Assembly: GCA_028564675.1 (NCBI GenBank)
Contig: JAOVVO010000340.1
Span: 1-64,000, forward strand
DNA length: 64,000 nt
Direction: 5' to 3'
Origin: Onchocerca lupi
Lineage: Eukaryota > Nematoda > Chromadorea > Rhabditida > Onchocercidae
Part shown: positions 1-13,604 of the stretch, in pieces
Layout of the letters: each line of letters starts with the position of its first letter
Position numbering within the stretch: position 1 is the first letter of the stretch
Notes under the pieces: generated by a model
The model's database searches: none
The model's input: the letters and a program-made list of their open reading frames with translations, nothing else
Told to the model about the DNA's origin: nothing
Position numbers and translations under genes: made by a program

Positions 1-1924
1 TATATATATATATATATCGTTCTGCGGATTTGTAATAGATTTGATTCGTTAGAGATCCAGGTTACCAGTTTCTTAAAGACGAAAAGTTAACTTACCATTT
101 ATTATAGGCAAGACTGTCGCCAATATACAACATCTGCGAGGTTGCCGAAAGAAAGGCACGAGAATATTTTGGGAAGCCAAAAATAATTTAAGAAAAACTG
201 GAGTCAAGTTTAATGATTTGGAAAGAATCTCACTTTAGATTTAACGTTCATCTTTATCATTGTGTTATTCATTTAATGTTTCGACATGCTTTTTAATTCT
301 ATGGTTAGCATTGGATTTACAAAAACCCATTCTTCAGTATCATATTTAGGATTTGGATTTGATTCACTTCATTACACAGCATAGTTGCAATTCCTTGAAA
401 ATTACCTCTTAAAAGAAAGAAAGAAAAAGAAAAAGAACTGAGCCATATTGTTCTATCCTTCTTAAATTTAGAAGATCTGCTGTGATGTCGGGAAAATATA
501 TAATAGGGAAGATTGATGGGTTGAATAATTCAAAAAGTAGCGAAGTATATCATATTCGGTGCTGATATATTTATAAGCACATATATTTTAAACTATTTCT
601 TTAGGCTCTTGAGTAATGTTATTTGAAAGGAATGATACAGTTTTAAAGACTCATTTCAAATTCAGCCATATGTATTTCGCAGAAAAAATTTCTTCTTTTT
701 GGATTCATATTGATGAATGAGCCTTTTAAGAAGAATTTATCATCGAAAAAAGTAAAATCTGTTATTTCATATAGATGCCGTAACCAAATTCAAGTTTAGC
801 TTTTTACTTACTGATTTTTTTGTAAATGATTATTAGGATTGTTTGATGTTTGAGTGATGATGTGCAACTAAACTTCTGAAGTGATTGTATATCAATTTTT
901 CTAGAGAGATTCAAGATGCCAACTGCCAAGTCATGCAATTATAACTCTATGGATTAGATTCGAAAATTATTACTCTTATAGCACTGCTGATTTTCATAAA
1001 TCAGTGCGTAGCCGATTTATTCACAATTTACTCGAAATTTGGAAGCTAAAAATTTTCCGACTCTTCATTTTCCTCATTTAAAAATCTTTATGCTTTATTG
1101 CTTCGAAATGCTTATTGATGTCTATCACCATATTTGCATATTTTTAATGTAAATTTTGGATTAGAAAAAGCAATGTTATTCAGATTTTTTTAAAGCTATT
1201 GGAACATTTTGAAACTTATAGTTTTGTAAGTTTTGAATGGTTACACTCGGAAAAATAAATTAATGTTTTTTTTTTTTTTTTTTTTTTTTCGGATGTCTTA
1301 TCGAATTTACTTTCTGTTTGGACAGAAATTTGATTTACCATCCTTCGACATCACATAAAATTTCACTTTTGATTCTAATTTTTTTTGTATTTTAAATTTT
1401 CTTCAATTATTTTTATTTGTAGATCATTCTAAGGACTATAATTTCTAATAATATGACTAGGTTGAAATTTTGAAAGGGTAGCACAACTTTTTTTTTAATC
1501 AACTTGTGATTTTATTTCTCTAGGAAATAGATTCATTCTTTTTCTTATTCAGTTTTCAGTTTAGATGTGCTTCCCTTGATTTTAAAGATCCATTAGAAAA
1601 AATTATTATCAGTCAGAAATTTTTGAAGAATGAACTCTGGAGTTAGTTTTGCTGAATTTAAATCATTTATTGGTTATCAATTTGTTTTTGTCTTTTTAAA
1701 CACACAGGAAATTGTCTGCTGAGCTGCATTTCGTATTTTTGATGTAGAAAGTTTGAGATTTTTTTAAAATACCCCCGCAAATAAATTAAACGGTTTGGTT
1801 TCTTGTAGTTGTTGTTTTTAATCGCTGCATGGTGAGAACTTGAGTTCCATTGTTTGTATCTTATCAGCAAGAAAAAATTCCAAAAATTGTTCTGTTGACA
1901 ATTTTTCATTTGAAAATTCAACAG
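1..1924. other. Upstream flank of the CEBPZ gene, no gene recognised
   Basis: AT-rich sequence beginning with a (TA)n tract at 1-17 and containing a T homopolymer at about 1266-1289. No open frame with convincing protein character was found on either strand. The last bases before 1925 read as a good acceptor (pyrimidine/A-rich ending in CAACAG directly before ATG). This could be a trans-splice (spliced-leader) acceptor or the end of a 5' intron. Confidence 0.6.
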
Positions 1925-4900
1925 ATGACATCAAAAGCAGCAGGTGGACCTCTGATTCGGCATTCACCTGAAACGAAATGGTACGATTATGGAGATCTAG
2001 AATGTGCGGAGCAACCAATCTCTGATTTGGATTATCTTGCTAGCATCGAAGAACAAGCAGAGATTTTGTTAAAAAAAGATTGTGAATTACTAAGGCAAAG
2101 TATGTTTGTGTTTCCGTATATTATTCAAAATTATAGAAAATGTTGCTTAGTATTTTGAAAACTTTAACGAATATATAAACTTTACCTTACTGTAAAAGTT
2201 TGTGTAATCGTTTGTTGGTTTATCTATCGGATTTCATTTATTTCTTCTTACTTTTCTTTCTAAGATATTTCCTATTTTTTAATCGTCGTCAGTTTTTAAA
2301 AATGTTCATTCTTTTTACCGAAAACCAAAGACCAGCGAAATGTATGCTTTCTTGACAGATTTTAGCTTGCATTATATTGCAAATCATTTTTATAATCTTC
2401 GTCTTTAAGAAGAAATTATGACCACTTCATTTTTTATATTATTATATCAAATGATTGGAATAAATAATCAAGTAATCTACCAACTCTAATTTCCTCCTTT
2501 TTAATATTCCATCAATTTTCATCACATTTCTCTAAATGAAAGTGAATTGTAGTGCAAAGCAAGAAAAACATGACCGAGACAGCATGGCTCAGTTCAGTTC
2601 TGACTCGTGGCACTGCCAATGATAAAGTAACTGCTATGCAGATATTGACACAACAACATCCGGTTCATTCCCTTGCATATGTTGCTTCATTAGTTAATAT
2701 TGTTGCTAAGAAAAATACAAGAGAAGCATTTTCTCTACTTGGTCAGTTCATTTGCTAGTAAAATTGTTGATTTATTTTGTTTGCTATTTTCATGCATTTA
2801 TATTTTCAAATATATCATGAAAATAATTTTATTTTGTGTTATTTCCTCAATTTTTCAGGTCTGCTAAAAGATTTATTTATTAATGAATTATTACCGCCGA
2901 AGCGAAAATTGATTCCCTTTGTAGCGGTCAGTCATTTTTTTGAATATTCTAAGTTTTGTAATAATTTTTGATAATCTTCATTTTCTCAACTGATAAATTC
3001 CAGAGACCAGTGAATAAAATACGTTTGTCTTCATTGGATAAAGATTTCAATTTAAAAAAGAAACTTATACTCTGGAAATTTGAATCGGACTTGAAAATTG
3101 TGTATGAGAAATTCGTCACTGCGATAGAGGTATGCATTTGCAATGAGCATTAAATCTAAAAATAAATGAGCTTTGATCAAGGAATAAAATCACGGTTTAT
3201 CATTGTTTGCTTTTTTAGCGGTTGGCTGGAGAAAATATAGAGAAATTGGGTATACTGTCTTGCCGTTGTGCCTTGGAACTGCTGATCGCACGTGCTGAGC
3301 AGGAGCAGGTATAGATCTACATGCTATTTTTTTATTAAAATTTTTCATCTTAGATAACAATTTACAAATCTACACTGAATTGAGACGTTAAAGTAAAATT
3401 TTCCTTTTGTCAGGCTTTGAATCTTTTTTTTAAGAAAGCCATGATTTCTGATTAATATCATTTTTGATATCTAGCCGCTGCTGTTAACTTCTGTTTTCTT
3501 ATTATTAGAAATTATTGTCCCTGCTTATCAACAAACTCGGGCATCCAAATAAAACAATTGCTACACGTATTTGTGGATATCTCCTGCAGTTGACCAGGAA
3601 ACAACCGTTGATGCGTCCTATTGTTGTTAAAGAAGTAGAGCGACTTATCTATCGGAAGTTGGCTTTTGTATCCAATTTTGATCTTAAAATTTCGGTCTTC
3701 ACTGATGTTCTCTTTAAAGAAAAATTAGAAAACTACTAATTTTTTCAATATTTTAGGAATATTTCATGCTATACACAGCTTCATGCAATCTCATTTTTGT
3801 CTCAAATGAATCTGCATGGTTGTGACTCAACGCTTGCATCAACATTGCTTAATATTTACATAGGATTGTTTCGAATGTTAGTTTTGAATAAGAAAATGGA
3901 TGACAAAATGTTGAATGTTTTATTGTTGGCTACGAATCGAGCTTTCTCATTTGCAAAAGGTTTTCTTTGCTGTGAATTTTTCATTTTAACTTCTCTTTTT
4001 TTTTTTTCATTTGCTTCAGTTAATTATATTTGAATTTGCTGCACAAAAAGAACATTTATTAAAGAGTGAACGTATAGATTTTTAAGCAATTAAAATGATA
4101 AGTATATATTCTTATGCTTTATATAATTTGGCGATGATAATGGCAATGTTGCTAGTTTATCTGGTCTGTATGACATTGAAGAATCGAATATAATATATGA
4201 CGAGTCTTCAATATATGACATTGAAGACTCGTCATATATTAATATATTTCCACTCAAAACTGGTGAAAATATATTAATATGTGGCGAAAACTTTGGCTAT
4301 CCTAAATATGGATTAAATCGACTGCTCTTATAAATTCAGGTGACGTTGATAAGTTAATGAAAGAAATTGATACTCTATACAAGATTTTGCATCAATCAAA
4401 TTTTTCAACTGCGTTGCAGACACTGAAATTATTATATCAGCTTCTTACAACTAGGTTTGTTTTTAAGATTCGTTATCTTTATCTTGTATCCTTCTAATAC
4501 TTATATTTTGAAACTTGGTTTAATGATGAAATCAGTGGATTACTGTCGTATGTGATGATGGATGGAGAGGATAATCAAAGTCAAAAGATAGCTAATTTGG
4601 TTATCGATCCATTGTCATCAGTGGCCAGAATTAAAATTAACAATGTACAATATTAGTTAAAATATTTTCAGTAGATAGAGTTTAATAAGCATTTCATTTT
4701 ATAAATATAAGTCATTTATTATATTTATACATAGTGAGGGAATTTCGGATCGTTTTTATGCTGCTCTTTATCGACGTATATTGGATCTTCAACATGGCAC
4801 AAACGCAGATAGACAATTGTTTTCGTTGTTATATCAAGCTTTATTATCGGATACTGTTGAATATAGAGTTATTGCATTCATCAAGCGCCTTCTGCAGGTT

Positions 4901-5230
4901 TGTGTTTCTCTTGTGAAGCATTCGAATTTGGTTTGGTTTTACTTAAATGGAAATTTTTCCGAACTTTGGTAAATCTAAATAAATTTGTCAAAAAATTCTA
5001 AATATTTGTTTGGAGTTTGATTATATCATTTAGCTAAAGGTAACATTGGCATAAAAAATTTGATTTCAAGATATTTATTGAAAGAACCTGGAAACTGTAG
5101 AAATAAACGATATAAATGTAGCTATCATTGATGGGATATGAGTTTTTTTTTTCTTTTTTTTTTTTTTAAATTTTCAGATGAAATAATTTTTTTCAGAATA
5201 GCGCAGTTTTTAATTTTTAATCCAATTTCT

Positions 5231-5268
<38 letters not shown>

Positions 5269-8076
5269 CGCGAAGAATTTTAAAAATTAAATCTTTTCAG
5301 TTGTCTTTATGTCGAAATGCTCCATTTGCTGCTGCAACGTTAATTTTGATTTCACGATTAATTGAGAGTCGACCATCATTATTAATAACGAAGAAAGCTG
5401 CTGATGTAAGTAACTGAATTATTGATTTGAATTTGCCATTACTTTCTTTCTATACACCTTAATCGTATTTCCGAAAAGACCTGTTTTCACAGTATAACAT
5501 TACATTCTCAAAATTAAATTTTAGTATGATACGCTATCTGTTATATATTGAAGTATATTTTATATTTGGATGCATTGATTTATATCATTCTTTTATTGAA
5601 TTTTTCATATGCTAATTAGTAGGTTCTGGCTGATTGTATTTTTTTCCTATAGTGGATTTACTGGTATTATTTTAGCTTACGAAGTTCAATAAAGAGGCGG
5701 AAGTTATTGATGATGACGAGGAAGTATATCATGATTACGATTCTTCTATAGAAACAGAAAATACTGTAATTCCAGTAACCTCAACCCTTGAAAATAATAA
5801 GGGGGTGGCTAATCACAGATCGTGTGAAAAAGTGTTCGGATGGATGCACAAAAATAATATTGGTATTATTCGTCTTTTTTTTTTTTTTTTTTTTTTTTTG
5901 ACATTTCACGAGCGATCATCAACGATTTACAAAAGCAGTACTTCGTACTATAGTTTTGTCATTTACTATACATTTCATTTTATATTGGGGCCGCTAACTT
6001 TTTTGAAATTATTGTTCTGGCTGCTTTTAAATCTGTATTTCAGTATTGCGAAATAATGCAACAGCATATGATCCAATGGTTAGAAACCCATTGTTTGCTC
6101 GTGCTGATAAAAGCATTGCTGCAGAACTGACATTATTAAGCATGCATTATCATCCTTCAGTTTCTGTATTTGCGTCGAATCTGCTTAATGTAAGTGGAAA
6201 AGTGTGAAAAAGACTTCCTAGATCTTTTATAAAAATAGGTTTAGATTTCATTTTATCTTAGCAGACAAAAGCTACAGTGACTTAATAATATTTTCATTCG
6301 ACTAAAAAATTATTTTTCTTCATGATTTTGTCATATTCATTAGTGACTGTAGAAGATATCAATACGATATGATGGCGATCCATTACTCGATTTTACGCAA
6401 ATGCGCTTTCTTGATCGTTTCGTGTTTCGAAATCCCAAAACAACTGCTATGAATGGGAAAATTATGCGGCGCAAAGTCTATGATCCACATGGTGTTAGAA
6501 AATTGCCAGTTATATCGAAGGTAATTCTTCCGTATCTCATCAGTTTTCTAATATGTTTGCTCCTGTTCTTGAGTTACCATCATTAGTATTATCAGTAGCC
6601 CTCAACACCAAAAAATTCTTTTTGGATTTTCAGTGTTGTTTTCATCTTTCCTCTTTCCTATCACTTTATTAGTTTTATGTACTTAATTCAAAATTGCAGG
6701 ATTTGCTCTTTGATTTTCAGTACTACAGTGCTACAGTACTGCTTTTTTAATCCCTTCTCCTTCTTACCACCTTGTTAGCTCTATGTCCTTAATTCAGAAT
6801 TGCAGAATCTTTTTAAACTTTCAGGAATATGCTGCTAAAAATAGAAATGAGATACCGATTGATGAAAGATTTTTACACCGTTTTGTATCAATGAAAATGC
6901 GGATGAAGAAAGGAAATGAAAGCGAAATTGTTCATGATGATAATGATGATGATATTGAAAGTGTCAATTCCGATGAATTCAATATGTTGCTAAGTAGATA
7001 ATTTGCATACTTTTTTATGTTTCAAAACTGTCTGAAGATTCTTGGCATGAAGACATGTAGTTCCATAGCTGTTGAAAGTTCTTATGCAGCAAACTCCCTG
7101 CTGAAAGATCTTTTGATTTCACGAAGTTAAAGAGTAGTTCTTGATTTTTTTAGATCGTTTCGAGCCCGGTGAACGAAGAGAAGTATTTGATGTTGACTTC
7201 AGTCAGGAATTCAGTATTGAGAAGAAGAAAAAGAAAAAAGAAATGAAAGGCCATAAGCGGCCACTTGAAAACGATACTAATGAAGAAGAGGAGGATGATG
7301 TCGAAAAAAACGATATAATGAATGTTGATGAGGATGAAGAGATTGAAGACTGGAGCGAAGAAGATATTGAGGTTTAAATAAGTATTAATGAAATAGTGAT
7401 ATAGTAATTTTTTTCTTGTAAGAAAATTTCAAAATTTTATTTGGATCTAAATGTCGAAACAAGTTCTCATTGATTAGATTATTCTTAGGCATCGTTTCTC
7501 CGTATGTAATCGATTATGATAATAAATTCATTGCGTATTGGAGTCGATTTTAAAGGGCGAACCAGATATTATGGAGGAAGAAGAAGAATCAAGTGAAGGC
7601 GAATTTGTTGAACGGACAAAAGAAAATTATGATAGTGATGATTCGGATGATTTCGCGAAACAGTTCAATTATGTGGAAGATGCTGCGCTAAGTGCTGATA
7701 AGGTCAGTTTCGTCGCTTGTCAACAGTATTTAAGAAAAGTTTTGCAGAAATTAATAGATCAACTGTTCAAGAAAAAGTGGGCCTGTCGAATTATTCGATA
7801 CTTTATTAATTAGGTAGTGATTCGCCAGAAATTCAGACTTCCAGAATTTTACTTTATTTCTCTCTAATTTTTAAATCACTATTTTTATCCAGGTTTTATT
7901 TCTAATAGTCACTTGTTCCTAAAATTGTAGTAAACTTATAGTTTTGTTTCTTCATCAAATTTGAATATTCTTTCAAGTTCACGGCGATGTTGGAAGAAGA
8001 AAATGAGTCAGCGAGGAAGAAATCGAAAAGGAAGATTAAAAAGGTCCGTGGATTCAAAAAGCGAAAAGATCGGTAA
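1925..8076 (+). CDS. CEBPZ: CEBPZ / Noc1 / Mak21 homologue, ribosome-biogenesis factor
   Basis: Seventeen exons were assembled: 1925-2099, 2553-2741, 2859-2926, 3004-3129, 3219-3308, 3509-3657, 3757-3959, 4340-4454, 4735-4897, 5301-5405, 5676-5862, 6044-6189, 6353-6520, 6825-6993, 7154-7371, 7544-7702 and 7978-8076. They give 842 aa with consistent phases. The CBF/Mak21 domain is recognised by SDRFYAALYRRILD (about residue 374), IKRLLQ, AYDPMVRNPLF (about 530) and HYHPSVSVFASNLL. An acidic, Asp/Glu-rich tail follows (about 640-810), then a basic C-terminus (KKSKRKIKKVRGFKKRKDR). In yeast and animals, Noc1 family proteins act in the nucleolus with Noc2 in early 60S pre-ribosome maturation and transport. 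The protein is shorter than the roughly 1000-aa yeast and human proteins, mainly at the N-terminus. The start at 1925 follows an acceptor-like CAACAG. Weak points are the exon 6 donor (GTTGGC at 3658) and the exon 16 acceptor (TTGGAG at 7543). Confidence 0.95.
4191..4241. repeat. Perfect 22-bp inverted repeat (hairpin) in CEBPZ intron 7
   Basis: The left arm is 4191-4212 and the right arm 4220-4241, separated by a 7-nt loop (ATATGAC). The arms are exact reverse complements. It lies inside the intron between 3959 and 4340. Confidence 0.9.
5232..5268. repeat. Poly-T tract (about 37 bp) in a CEBPZ intron
   Basis: An uninterrupted T run sits 32 bp upstream of the exon 10 acceptor (5300). Shorter T runs occur in the same gene at about 5876-5899 and upstream at 1266-1289. 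Length calls in such tracts are prone to sequencing error. Confidence 0.85.
6595..6824 (+). repeat. Degenerate tandem duplication carrying repeated 3' splice sites
   Basis: Within the CEBPZ intron 6521-6824, a block of about 70 bp occurs twice (about 6650-6720 and 6756-6824). It is recognised by 'atgtacttaattcaaaattg' versus 'atgtccttaattcagaattg', and each copy ends in a TTTCAG acceptor. Another GATTTTCAG lies at about 6632-6640. Only the last acceptor continues the reading frame; the middle one leads to an early TAA. Confidence 0.75.
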
Positions 8077-11000
8077 TATCTTTATGGGATCTAAAGTTAC
8101 ATGAAGCTGTTATTTTTTGCTTTTTATAAACTTTTTGTTCAATTTCTGGTGTTTACAAAGAATCATATACTTACTTAAAAGCCTTTCCAGATACCTTATG
8201 TTTTAAGTTGTGCGCTCCATTCCAAAGGCATGAGTAATTTATCTGAAGAATAATATACTATAAAGAATTATATGTTCTTTTTGAACATAATTTAACTGAA
8301 ATGCGCTTAGAACTTATGTCATATGAAATATAATTGCTAAGCAAGTTTTATGCTATTTTATTCATTTTAATTAAAAGCTCGTATACTTATTCAATGTTAG
8401 TAAATTTGTAATTTGATTACCATTATTAGCAATAGCTATTGCAACTCATTGAATATTGAAGTCATTTTGTGATATCTTCTTTTCCTGTGGATCCTGAAGG
8501 CTAACTGAACTCCATAAAGCATATATCTATAACATGCTGCACCGAGAAATATTTTTTGCCAGCACAAATGTTTGTTCTTTTTATGTTAAAGTATCCACTA
8601 TTCACTGTAATGATGCTAATAGATAATGAATCAGAATTGATTACAAATGGTTGGTAGACGAAATGGAACTCTACTATCAAGTGAGCAAATTTCTCAAATT
8701 TGTTGAGTTATCAAAATTTTTTCAAATTATAATTCAAAACAAGTACAACAGCCGGACATCGCAGAAAAATTTTTGTGGGATTCTGAAGCCATGAAAATTT
8801 AACAAATTATTTGACAATATCATTTTGAAATGTAATGATGTGCCATCTTTCATTTTTAGCAGTGCACATCTTTTATCTATATTATCCCTCCCTCTTCCCC
8901 GCATAATTTCTTTCAAAGATTTTTGAAAAGCTATTGGGTTTTTAATTTGAGATAAATTGCTCATTTTTCACTTATTAACCATTCTTTGTTTCAAATATTT
9001 ATATATTATGCGATCGGAAATCAGATGCCTTTAATTCAAGACCATGAAACAATCGTTGTTATGAACTTGAGGATTAGTGTTAGCTTGTTGTTGTGGCATT
9101 GAATCCAAAATCAAGTATCCATGATGGCCAACATCTAGCATAGAGTTCAATATAAATTTTTTGAAAAGTTCTTGAGTCATTTTCTTTTGTGTGATTCACG
9201 AATATTTTGTTTTCAAATAGGTTTCTTCAAATCAAAATCCCAAAGACATAAATAGTTGTATGTAGGAATATCAAAAGGTCAAATAGCGCGACATAGTTTT
9301 AAAGGGACGGTAAACAATTTTACCGCCGAAAGGACAAAAATGTTTACCTTCAAAAAACTCTGATTCGGGGATAAAGTAAAGAAAAAAAAACTGAGGCAGT
9401 ATATTGAAAATCGGGCAAGGAAAAGGAGTCCCGAAGGATTTAAAAGATCAGAATCTCAATGTCACAAAGTAAAATCAGTACTTTTTTCTTCTTTTCATTT
9501 CAAATAAGCAAATGTCAGTTTCTGAATTTTCTTTCGCTTGTTACATTCGCAGCTTAATGAATTAACCATCATATAAAGGACGAGATCATAAAATTATTAT
9601 TGGTTATGGTAATATTTTTAACGAATGCAAAATTCATTTGGAGAAATATTTCAATCTTGAGTATTATAACTATGAGTAACTATGAAAGGAGGCCCTGCTG
9701 AAGGGGGAAACAAAGGAGGTCCGTTTAAAACATCTTTGAATTGGTTAAAATATTTGTCTACTTGAGATTTCAAGAAATCGCAAAAGATATGAACTTGCAA
9801 TCATGGTGCATATGAATTCATATCTTTTGATTATGAGTTCCACTCTTACATCAAATTCTTTTCTCATCTTCCGTCGTTTCAACTCATTTGAAATCGCCTA
9901 CTCTGAATTGTACTCGTAAATGAAACACATTGAATGACATTTTGTTTCAGGACAGAGAATTTCTTCATGTTAATTAAGCTTAGCTATACTCGTATTACGC
10001 ACTATTTTCCTCTCATTGATACATTTTTATGTTTGAGTGAATATTTGAGGAATTTCTGAAAATTCGAACATTGGAAGAGATGAAAAATCCAATTCCCCAT
10101 TTTTTGAAAAGAGACTTACGATGCTGGCTATCATTTTTAATCCACCTGTGGGGCTAAGCTAGGATGGTGCATAAATATGTGTATCATTTAGAAAGATTTC
10201 TCAACCAATTTCGGTTTGTCAAATTAAAAACTGCAATTTAATATCAACAATTAATGCATTATGATATGAATTCTATTCAAATTAGTACTTGATACATTTG
10301 TATTTAATACATCCAACATTTGATATATTCAACATTCAACATTTTAAGATTAAATATTTGCATGATGAGAATAAAAAGTTTAGAGGATGATCGAAGGAGA
10401 TTTCGAAGGGGAAACATTTAGCAGATTAATTTATCAGTTTTTTCTTTCTTTTCAGATTATGAATAAATGACCTCAAAAAAACAAATGAAGTTTTTCATGC
10501 CGATTATACCATCGATCATTCTTCAGAATTGAACATTCATGTTTTCATATTTAATTTCAAGATCGATTGACCATTTTGAAAGAAATGAAATTAATTTTTA
10601 CTTTTCATTCTTAGCCGTTTGTTAAACATTTTTATTCTTTCGTAACAGAAAAGAGTGAAAAAGAGTTTTCGGTGGTTTATGCAATAAATGAATTTATGGT
10701 ATGCATCTTTTGTCTAAATGATATTCAAAATCTAATGATAATAGTATTCAGTTTGGACGAAAATTCATTGATACCAAAAGTTCATTCATTGCGTCAACAA
10801 TCAGATATCGCTTTTAATCAAAAATTGGACTAGTTGACTTAATTTTGTTATTTTTAAAACTTTTTTATTTTTCACTCTCTTGTGATCAATATTTTTAACA
10901 AAACGGGGAAGTATATCTGCAAAAGATATTTTGTATTTTTGATATTATCAATGATCACCATTATCAATGTTCAAATTTTGCAGCAACGAACAACAACTCT

Positions 11001-11140
11001 TTGATTCTAACTGTTCAAGCCTAGGGAAGACGTAGTTATATACTGTCACAAGTTATCAACTTTGACTCAACTTTGTGTTTAATAGATGAATCGATTTTCT
11101 CTTTAATTTTTTAACCTTGGCATTTGACATCTCATTCAAG
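8077..11140. other. Intergenic stretch downstream of CEBPZ
   Basis: AT-rich, with no convincing gene. An isolated segment at about 10650-10699, flanked by an acceptor-like AACAG and a donor-like GTATGC, is open but could not be linked to anything. Short open frames on the minus strand (for example 8734-8964) lack any recognised protein character. Confidence 0.5.
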
Positions 11141-13604
11141 ACAATTTGTAGTATTTGTTTTTATATTCCGATTATTACGTATTTATATCCTCTCTCGATT
11201 TCGAAAAAATCATTTGAGCTATTTAAATTTAGTCGGATACATGACATCTTCTCTCGCGTGCTTTTCTTCTTTTGGAGTAATAATTTTAGCATTTATTGAA
11301 ATAACAATCGAGTTATTCCGGTAAAAATTGTGTAACAAAGAAACATTTACATGAAGTTTCAATAAGCATTTGTTCTAGCAACATAAAAGTTTTTCTCTTA
11401 ATTTATGAAAAATGTCTGCATTTAATATAAAATCATGGAAAAAGATTCTAATGTTTCGAGAAATTTAGTTTTATTTAAAAAAATTTTGTAATATTATCAA
11501 ATGTTTGATATATTGTAAGCGTGCATTCTTCCAAGTAACAGTCTAATTATGTTTGCATAGAATGAACCAATCCTCTTATCATTCTGTTATCAACACAATC
11601 ACACTTTCATGAACGACAACCAATATTCTAAGTAACAAGCGCCATAAAATAATTTTAAATATGTCGCAATGTATCGCATCATCAGCTTTTAAATGTGTCG
11701 CAGCATCAAATTACTGATCACTTTGTTGTAGTTAGTGAATTAAAGTGATAACATTACTTATCATAATAGCAAATACCATGAATTCTACGAGTACTACACA
11801 ATGATTATAATTAACTATCTGATTCTGGTAAGCATTTATTGACTTCTGAAGAATTTTATTTACAATGAAAAAATATGAATTTAAGGACATGTTAGAATGA
11901 TGCATTGTGGCAAAGTTAAAGGATACAATTGCATTTGAAGAACTTACATTTTTGCATTTGAAGATGATGCATTGCTAAATTTAGGTCTTATCAGTGATGG
12001 AATCACTATTAACAAATTCAATTTACACCTTCATTGTACTCACGAGCTCTGCTACGCATATCCGAAAAAGGTCGTATCGTTTGTGCAAGAGTTACCATAA
12101 AATAAACTATTCTTTTATTAACATGAAGAAGGAACTTTTCCAATCTTTTTCAGAAAGACCGAAAATTTGAATTTTGCTTGCTAATTTTTGAAAAGTTGAG
12201 CAGATTTCCGATTTTTATATTATTCACATTATTAAACCCAACTGTCTGCGACAACTGCCATTGCTTCATCGTTAAGATAATTTACAGATTTTATGTTTGA
12301 TATAGACTTGAATTAGTCATCGGAGATATGATGCTATCCTTATCAAAACCTTGAAAGTCTGCATGACTGGTCATTCCGCCAGGATTTCCGCCAACTTTAT
12401 CAAATTTGGATTCTAAAATTTTTCCTTTGTTCATACAGTTATATTTCTCTGTCTGTTCATTTCTAAATTACAGTTTTTTAGATGATAATGATTGCTTCAT
12501 CACAAGGTATCCTCAAATATATTACAACATCCTTACCATTTTTCTTGTCCTTTGCATCAATTATATTATGCGTAGCATATCAATATCAACTTGTCACCGA
12601 TATATACCTGACGATTATGGTAAATACAGATCCTTTCCAACCTAAGTTGCTTTTTGTTCCGTAAAAAATAGGAATGGAATTCAGAGATTCATCTTTTCAT
12701 GCAACATTTCAGTGATTTAATTTAATGTAATGCAAGTTTAACATATATGGTTTATCTTTGAAAAAATTAACAACTTTTGACAGAATTGCTTAGCATTAGC
12801 AACTCGTCCATATTTAAATATTACCCAGCTCTTGAGATTATGAAGAAGTGGAATGATATAGAATTCAGAGAAATCCTTGTATTAATAGTAACATCAAGAA
12901 ATATCCAAAACATGATAATAGAATACCGATATCGATTTCAAACTGTAGATTTGAATTTTCGAATTTATGAATTTTAAAAATATCGCTAAAAGAGTACCAT
13001 AATCTAATTTCGTTTTTCACATTGCTGTTCGAACGGACTATCTAATGTAAGCTAATTTTTTTTGTCGCTTTCAACATCGAATGACATAATTTGTTTGTAC
13101 TGTACTTCATGTAATTAGTTGTTCGAATTCTCTTCAAGAAGCACAAAAAGTTGCAATTTTTATTCGTGAAGATGAAGAATATGATTTTAGTGTCGCTGCT
13201 CGATGACAGACATTACCATGTTTACGCTTTTCAGTAATAAGTTTTTCCTTTTCTCGAATTTCACTGAATTTGTTTTACTGGTAAGCAAAAAGATGAAAAG
13301 TAAAATTTATATGTTCACTATCTCTGCTAAAAACACCATTTCGTGTGAAAAAAAAAATGAAATTAGCAAACTTATTTTTGATGAAATCAAAACTTAAAGA
13401 ATTGAAAAAATTTAAAGGAAAATTCCGAATGATTATTTCTAACTTTCCAAGGAATGCACATATTTTAGTTCAATTTCAATAGACATTCCATTTCAGATTT
13501 TATTTGCTGCTACTTCCATACTTATTTTATCACTCTTTTTCTTGAATATGATCGATGATTATCGTCGAGCATATAAGGGTCTCTTATCAGGTTTCAACCG
13601 ATAA
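11141..13604 (+). CDS. Tentative multi-pass membrane protein gene (partial exon model)
   Basis: Four open segments bounded by splice-like signals suggest one gene. They are 11141-11320 (ends TTCCG|GTAAAA), 12482-12619 (TTTTTTAG|ATG to ATG|GTAAAT), about 13139-13191 (REDEEYDFS) and 13497-13604 (TTTCAG| to stop TAA at 13602-13604). Each of the three long pieces encodes a hydrophobic helix: LVGYMTSSLACFSSFGVIIL, LPFFLSFASIILCVA and ILFAATSILILSLFFLNM. The last helix is followed by a charged tail, DDYRRAYKGLL. The layout, with LNLVG before a helix and an acidic EDEEY segment before the last helix, recalls FRAG1/DRAM/Sfk1 membrane proteins. That is a resemblance only. Phases between segments one and two and between two and three do not close, so at least one exon is missing or wrong, and the N-terminus was not found. 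Confidence 0.35.

Noticed and set aside
4535..4648. Open segment in a CEBPZ intron starting after ATCAG
   Set aside because: It does not match the family and exon 4340-4454 joins directly to 4735-4897 in phase at a conserved place; treated as intronic.
8734..8964. 76-codon minus-strand frame downstream of CEBPZ
   Set aside because: No initiation or splice context and no recognised family; likely noise.
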